A stretch of 37,157 bases of DNA from Glutinoglossum americanum (Eukaryota; Ascomycota; Geoglossomycetes; Geoglossales; Geoglossaceae), in assembly GCA_020080175.1 (NCBI GenBank), contig JAGHQL010000222.1, positions 1 through 37,157 of the forward strand, read 5' to 3'. Positions 32,442 to 37,157 of this stretch are shown here, piece by piece (within the stretch, counting starts at the first letter, position 1; each line of letters opens with the position of its first letter). The position numbers and the translations under genes are program-made. The notes beneath the pieces are model-generated. The model ran no database searches. It saw nothing but the letters and a program-made list of their open reading frames with translations, and was not told the DNA's origin.

Positions 32442-33309
32442 TATGACGGCTGCTTATATAAGCTGGGCCATGAAGGTTGGGTGCCGCGGGCGTCGAGTCC
32501 AAGCTAGCCCTAGAGGGCTGGTCACGACGGAGCAAGGGGGGCTGACCGTGTGGCACGACAGGAGGGTAGGCTTAATGGTCTATCATGACCCGCAGTCGGT
32601 TACCCGGCGAGGCCATTTAGGCCTCCGCGGCCGGGTAACTAGCTCGGGTTACGCAAATGGCGACTCGCCTATATAGCTATATGGATTCCGCAAGCGTACA
32701 TCTTTATTGCTTTATGACGTCTGGTTCATTGTTGAATGCCCGTCGTGTATATAAGCAGCTCGCTGGCCTCCCGCTAGAGGTCAGCGATCAGTTCTTCTAC
32801 ATCTCCTGCTCATTAGAATCAAGTCTATTCCGTCTACTCTACATTCTAAACTGGGCCGACGTCAAGTCGCCCTAAACCATCAACCATCAAGTCCATCCAT
32901 TAGTCCTCGTACATCTAGGCCTTACCTAGACGCAGACCAGTCGGCCAACCATTGTCATCGCTGCAGGGTGTGACGTCACACTGTTATTGAACCCCCTAGA
33001 CCCCTCGACGCCGAAGTGCCTTCGTGTCGCCTTGGCATCAAGAGTTCTTACACTTTCGCCACCAGCCGTGCTCCTATGTGGAGTTCCTACGATGCCATGC
33101 GGTTCCTTCGCCGCCGGCCGTACTCTCATATGAAGTTCCTATGATGACATCATTGGTGAGGCCTTGCGGGCCCCCCTCGTATGTCATTGGCTTAGTGTAT
33201 TACATATAGGGTAGACCCCCCTATGCTCTGCCAGCTTTCCTCAGGGCTAGCTCTCCTTCTCAGCTTGTTTGGTGGCCCACCGGGCCCTTACTCGGTGGCC
33301 ACCGTAATA
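32442..33309 (-). repeat. LTR copy B, 3' LTR of the chromovirus
   Basis: About 868 bp on the minus strand, inverted relative to copy A and tail-to-tail with it. It is the least AT-shifted of the three copies. A polypurine tract lies directly upstream in the minus-strand sense and a Ty3/gypsy pol lies beyond it in the same orientation, which fits a 3' LTR. The TATA-like motif near its end is shared with A. Confidence 0.75.
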
Positions 33310-33313
33310 TTAG

Positions 33314-33324
33314 CTCCCCCTTTC
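33314..33324 (-). promoter_or_regulatory. Polypurine tract upstream of LTR B
   Basis: On the minus strand the sequence reads GAAAGGGGGAG, a purine run a few bases before the LTR B edge. This is the position where second-strand DNA synthesis of LTR elements is primed. The assignment rests on position and composition. Confidence 0.6.
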
Positions 33325-33425
33325 AGGGCCGAGGTCCCTTGAGGCCCGGAGTTCCTTACTGATTCTTTTTCATGTTCTTCTTCCTGTGTATTGGTGCCTT
33401 CCTTTACAGGCCTTGTTTCTGTTTG

Positions 33426-33452
33426 GTCAACGTTGTCAACGTTGTCAACATT
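33426..33452. repeat. 9-bp tandem repeat, three copies
   Basis: GTCAACGTT, GTCAACGTT and GTCAACATT in direct succession inside the element, between the polypurine tract and the opposite-strand open segments. It is a minor simple repeat. Confidence 0.9.
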
Positions 33453-33571
33453 GCCTATTGTTATTGTTTTTCCCTTTAGGTTAGCCTGGTGACCACTCAC
33501 TCAGCTACCCATTTTTATTAAGTGCTGAATCTTGCGTTTTTACCCTCTTCATCCTCACCACCATTGCCATT

Positions 33572-34939
33572 ATGTCTGGTGTGCCGCCCTCCTCTCCTCC
33601 CACCCACGGGGTTCGAACTCCCGGGGTTTTAATTGGTCTTCCTTCGCTGTCATTGCTCAGCCTTCCTCCTCCCCCTCCTACGACTCCTGCCACCCGGTCC
33701 GATGCCTCGGTGGCCCCCACACCAGGGGTCCCTTCCGTGACCCCGGTTCCGTCAACCGTGGGCCACTGAGGCTTTACGGCCATCAACCTTCTGTCCCCTT
33801 CCTCTCCTGGGGCCCTGGCATCTCCCTTGGGGAGGCGGACACGCAAGGAGTGGTGCGCGTACCAGACTGATCCTCAGACTGGTACCGTGCCCACGGCCTC
33901 CATCCGCCCCTACCCCCCATTCTTGGAGACGACCTTCCCAGAAGAGGGAGAACCCGCTGATGGCACAGGCCACGCACCCCCCTCCCACGTGTCTGGCGGT
34001 TCGACCCACCCAGCACCTCTCGTCGTCGCCCTCGGTCTCCCCCCCAGCACCGCCAAGGCCTTCCGCAGAGCCAACGGTATTCTTTTGAAGGCCGTTGGTC
34101 TTGTGGGGACTGACCGCTACCCTCGGTACTCTCGTCTGGGCGAAGCAGCCTGCTGGGCGGACCCAGCCTGTGGGATGGGTGGTGCGTACTTTGCTTGTGC
34201 CCAGCATAAGCAGAAGTGTAGTTTGGTAAGTGCTCCTTAATCCCTTTCATGACTCCTTACTGACTATTCTTTAGCCTCGTTCTGCTGCGGCTGTTCTGGG
34301 CCTTCCTCCCCTGGTTCCTCGGTTTGTTCTTTCCCCGGGCCCCTCCTCTCCCGGTCCTCTCTGCTAACCCCCCCCTTCGGCTATTTGTGTTCCCTCCTGT
34401 CCGGTTACTCGCGGGGGGTTAAAACATAAAGAGGGGTCGGTGGGCCTGAGGTTGGAACATCCTACTGCCAAGCGGGCTCGGGAGAAGGAGGAGGTAAGTT
34501 AATAGCCTTTTTCCCCTTATCTTACTTGTTGCTAACGTTCCTCAATGTGCGGTTCCGAGGAGGCCACCCTCCATTCTGAGGGTGGCTTCTGACTCCTCCC
34601 CCGGCCACCACTCCTCTTCCCCCCCAACCACTACTTGGTCCTCGCCCCTTTGGTCCTCTCGCTCGGTTGTGCCCCGTCGTCCTTCCCCCCCCTCCCCCTG
34701 CCAGGACCCGCTCTCCCATCCCTCCCCCCCCTCCCGCTATTGTTCCAGAGGGCTCTCCTTGTTCGGTCGCCCTTGGGGCCTGCGCTGCTGTACGGAATAT
34801 CCGTACGGCCCTAAGCGCGGTCCAAGGGGACCAGTTCCTGCTCTTCGAGCAGGGGGCGCACTTCGAGAGGTGCCTCGAACTTCTCGAAGAGCAGGTAGAG
34901 GGTCTCTGGCGTCTTCTGGGGGAGAGCCCGGAGTCTTAG
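33572..34939 (+). other. Opposite-strand (antisense) accessory open segments inside the chromovirus
   Basis: Three plus-strand open segments (33572-33769, 33827-34240, about 34582-34939) lie between the 3' end of pol and the 3' LTR, reading against the element. The first is Pro/Ser/Thr-rich. The second contains KAFRRANGILLKAVGLVG and a Cys/His cluster, ACWADPACGMGGAYFACAQH. The third ends in an amphipathic helix, HFERCLELLEEQVEGLWRLL. GTAAGT sites at about 34226 and 34493 and a CTTTAG near 34273 look like intron borders. Composition is protein-like rather than shadow-like. As part of the element it is treated as a fossil; it appears interrupted once or twice. No family is recognised. Antisense ORFs at this position are known in some plant Ty3/gypsy elements. 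Confidence 0.55.
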
Positions 34940-35136
34940 CATGGCTGGTAGGCCGTTTTCCTTGGGGGTCTTGGGAAGGAGATGGGTTCGGTGAAGTGGA
35001 GTGGTTTCTTCTTTTCTTATGTATACTAGTTTTAATATACAACTTTTTGCTTCCTCTTTCATGCCTTCTCTTCTCGTGACATGCCCTCTTCGTAGCCTTC
35101 TTCCGTGACATGTCTTTTTCGTAGCCCCTTCCCCTT

Positions 35137-37157
35137 TTATTCTGTCGCCGCAGGGCCTGACTTCCTTAGGTAGGCCTTATGGAAGTCCTTGACGGCTTCC
35201 GCCGCGTTTACCACGTCTTCCGCCGGTTGCCAGGAAGCCTCGATCCTTAGGAAGCCTTCCCATTTGACTAGATATTGTAACTTCCTTCTCTTTCCCCATC
35301 CCATTGGCCTCAACTGGCTATCCAATATTTCTTCTACTTCCCATTCTTCTTCCCTGTCTACTTCCACCGGCCGAGGTTCCATGGGCCTTTCCCTTTCCGA
35401 TTCCTTGTTGGTATACGGCTCCAGGAGGGAGACGTGAAATACCGGATGGTTCCTTATTGTTGGTGGGAGCTCCAATCGCCTTGTGTTCCTTCCGACTTCC
35501 CCTTTAATTTTGAAGGGCCCGAGCTGTTTGTCGTCCAATTTATCGGAAGGCCTTCTTGTAGTAATGTGTCGTTGTAGGAGCTATACCCTTTTCCCAGGTT
35601 TGAAGGCCGGGGTCGGCCTGCGTGTCTTATCGTAATACTTCACCTATCGCTCCTGAGCTTTTGCTAACGTGTACCGGAGTTCTTCCTGGATGGCCTTTAT
35701 CTTTTCGGCCCATTCCCTTGCCGCTGGCACGTTTCCTCTTAGGTTCCTTGCTGCCGGCCCTTGGGCCAGGGTCCATATAGGGTGGTAACCTTGGTTGGCG
35801 AAGAAGGGTGATACCCCTATACTGGACTGCCTAGCGTTATTCAAATGGAACTCTCCAAGAGGTAGCCAGGCGACCCAGTCGTCTTGTTGGTAGTTACAAT
35901 AAATTCGTATATACTGCTCTATTGTCTGATTCATTCGTTCCGTCTGGCCATCAGTCTGGGGGTGAAAGGCCGTTGATAGTTTAACCTGGGCCCCTAGCTG
36001 TGCGTAGAAAGCCTTCATAAATTGAGATGAGAAGGGGGAGCCTCAGTCTGATATAATGGTCTTAAGAGCTCCATGCTTCGAGAAGATATACTGGACGTAG
36101 AGGTGCGCGAGCTGTTCCAAATTGATGGTTTCATTGCAGGGTACTAGATGGGTCATCTTCGTCAGGCGGTCCACTACGACTAGTAAGGTGTCATAAGGGG
36201 GGTTCTCTGACTGAGCTGGGTCCTTGGACTCAGGTAGTTTGACAATGAAGTCTATCGTGACTGATTCCCAAGGCCTATCCGGGATGTCTAGGGGCTGCAG
36301 CTGGCCAAAGGGCCGGTGCTGAGGTGCCTTAGCCCGAGCGCATTCGTATGTGGCCACATACTGATCTACGTAGGTCCTGGCCTTCGGAAGGTAGTAATTC
36401 CTTCCAATTAGTTCTAGTGTTTTGTCCCTTCCTAGGTGACCGGCTGTAGGGGAGTCGTAGTGCTGCCACATGAGAGCCAGCCGGATGTCCTTGTCGTCTG
36501 GTATGTAGATAATGTCTTTAAATAGTAGCAGTCCCTCTATACTAACCCTGAACAGGCCGGTCCCCTCCTGGGCTTTCCGGAGCCCTTCCTGGCATGCCTT
36601 GTCCTTAGCATATACTTTCTTAATGGCTTCGGCCAGCTTTTCGTGGGTTCTGGTAATGAGGACCGCCGCTACCCATTGGCCGGCCCAAATCAAGGGGGGG
36701 TCTGGCTGGCGGGGTTCTTCCCCGATGGGGATATAGTTGGACCTTCGTGACAACAAGTCGGCTTTCCTATTCACGGTTCCCTTCCTATAGATTATAGCAA
36801 AGTTAAATTCTGCTAGTTCCTCGGCCCAGCAAGCTTGCCGTTTGTTGAGGACTTTCATAGTTGTAAAGTAGGATAGGTTCTTATGGTCCGTATAGATCCT
36901 GGTTTATTGACTGACCCCGGAGAGGTATACCCTCCATTGCTTGAGACACTCCATAATAGCGAGCATCTCCTTATTGTAGATCTCATACCGTTGCTCGGTC
37001 TCCGTGAACTTTCGACTATAGAAGGCGACCGGCCTTAGTACTCCGTCTGGCCCCTTCTGAGAGAGGCAGCTTCCTAGGGCCCAGTCCGTAGCGTCTACTT
37101 CCATGATTGCTTCCGTAGATGGGTCGAACTGTATAAGCAAGTCGGCACTCATGAAGG
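35137..37157 (-). pseudogene. Chromovirus pol remnant: RNase H, integrase, chromodomain
   Basis: On the minus strand, RNase H motifs are seen at 36904-37152 (MEVDATDWALGSCLSQ; PVAFYSRKFTETEQRYEIYN). At 36043-36858 there is the end of RNase H (AIIYRKGTVNRKADLLSRR), the integrase zinc-binding region (TAGHLGRDKTLELIGRNYYLP) and the first part of the catalytic core (PWESVTIDFIVKLP). At 35644-36018 the core continues (STAFHPQTDGQTERMNQTIEQY). At 35137-35538 the C-terminal chromodomain is clear (EVEEILDSQLR; LQYLVKWEGF; ASWQPAEDV). The segments lie in several frames; the pol is broken in about three places within the window. Confidence 0.88.

Larger units (their letters stand above)
32442..37157 (-). 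mobile_element. Ty3/gypsy chromovirus LTR retrotransposon, partial in window
   Basis: Minus-strand element running leftward. Visible parts in element order: RNase H (right edge), integrase, chromodomain, a 1.8-kb region carrying opposite-strand open segments, polypurine tract and 3' LTR (copy B). Gag, protease, reverse transcriptase and the 5' LTR would lie beyond the right edge. The order RT-RNaseH-INT and the C-terminal chromodomain identify a chromovirus. Pol is broken into several open pieces, with about three breaks in the visible part, so the copy is a fossil. GC content and low RIP-like decay compared with LTRs A and C suggest that it is the youngest piece of the cluster. Confidence 0.88.

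Noticed and set aside
33605-33620. GGTTCGAACTCC, a tRNA B-box look-alike
   Set aside because: No matching A box or cloverleaf arms upstream; it lies inside a proline-rich open segment of the retroelement.

Overview
The window comes from a filamentous ascomycete (Pezizomycotina). The evidence is short GT-AG introns of about 50-100 bp, a HET-domain incompatibility gene, a STAND (NLR-like) gene with fungal-only DUF7708 and TPR modules, a DUF7580-type protein, and RIP-like AT-rich decay confined to repeats. The class within Pezizomycotina cannot be fixed from sequence alone. All exon models below come from reading splice sites and frame continuity by eye.

Layout. 1-1340: little coding, one 68-bp direct repeat. 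1341-2655: cysteine-rich, probably GPI-anchored surface protein. 3584-9848: a putative recognition locus made of a DUF7580 gene (minus), a 292-bp divergent promoter, a repeat-bearing N-terminal-domain gene (plus) and a multi-exon DUF7708/NB-ARC/TPR gene (plus). 9849-10768: unexplained GC-rich block, C16 tract and (AT)10. 10769-11619: three-exon unknown coiled-coil protein (minus). 12666-14602: conserved 600-aa fungal protein of unknown function (minus). 15735-16945: PIG3-like quinone oxidoreductase (minus), sharing a 350-bp divergent promoter with a 1060-aa TM-PXA-PX-nexin_C protein (17296-20537, plus). 21326-25779: six-exon 5-oxoprolinase (plus), convergent with a 455-aa F-box-like protein (26076-27443, minus). 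28185-29778: HET-domain gene (minus), apparently frame-interrupted and short at its C terminus. 29779-37157: repeat territory.

The repeat territory holds an AT-rich decayed stretch and then a cluster of LTR copies of one family: C and A on the plus strand, fragment D, and B on the minus strand. They differ strongly in RIP-like decay. LTR B is the 3' LTR of a Ty3/gypsy chromovirus that runs leftward and continues past the right edge. Between the chromodomain end of pol and LTR B lies about 1.8 kb that carries open segments on the opposite strand (33572-34939), with protein-like composition and intron-like junctions. An antisense accessory gene inside a fungal chromovirus is the most unusual structure in the window.

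Functionally, the central part (10.7-27.5 kb) is ordinary housekeeping: glutathione-cycle 5-oxoprolinase, membrane-contact/sorting nexin, quinone reductase and conserved unknowns. The two flanks hold self/non-self recognition genes (STAND plus DUF7580 on the left, HET on the right) and repeats, as is common for accessory regions of fungal chromosomes.
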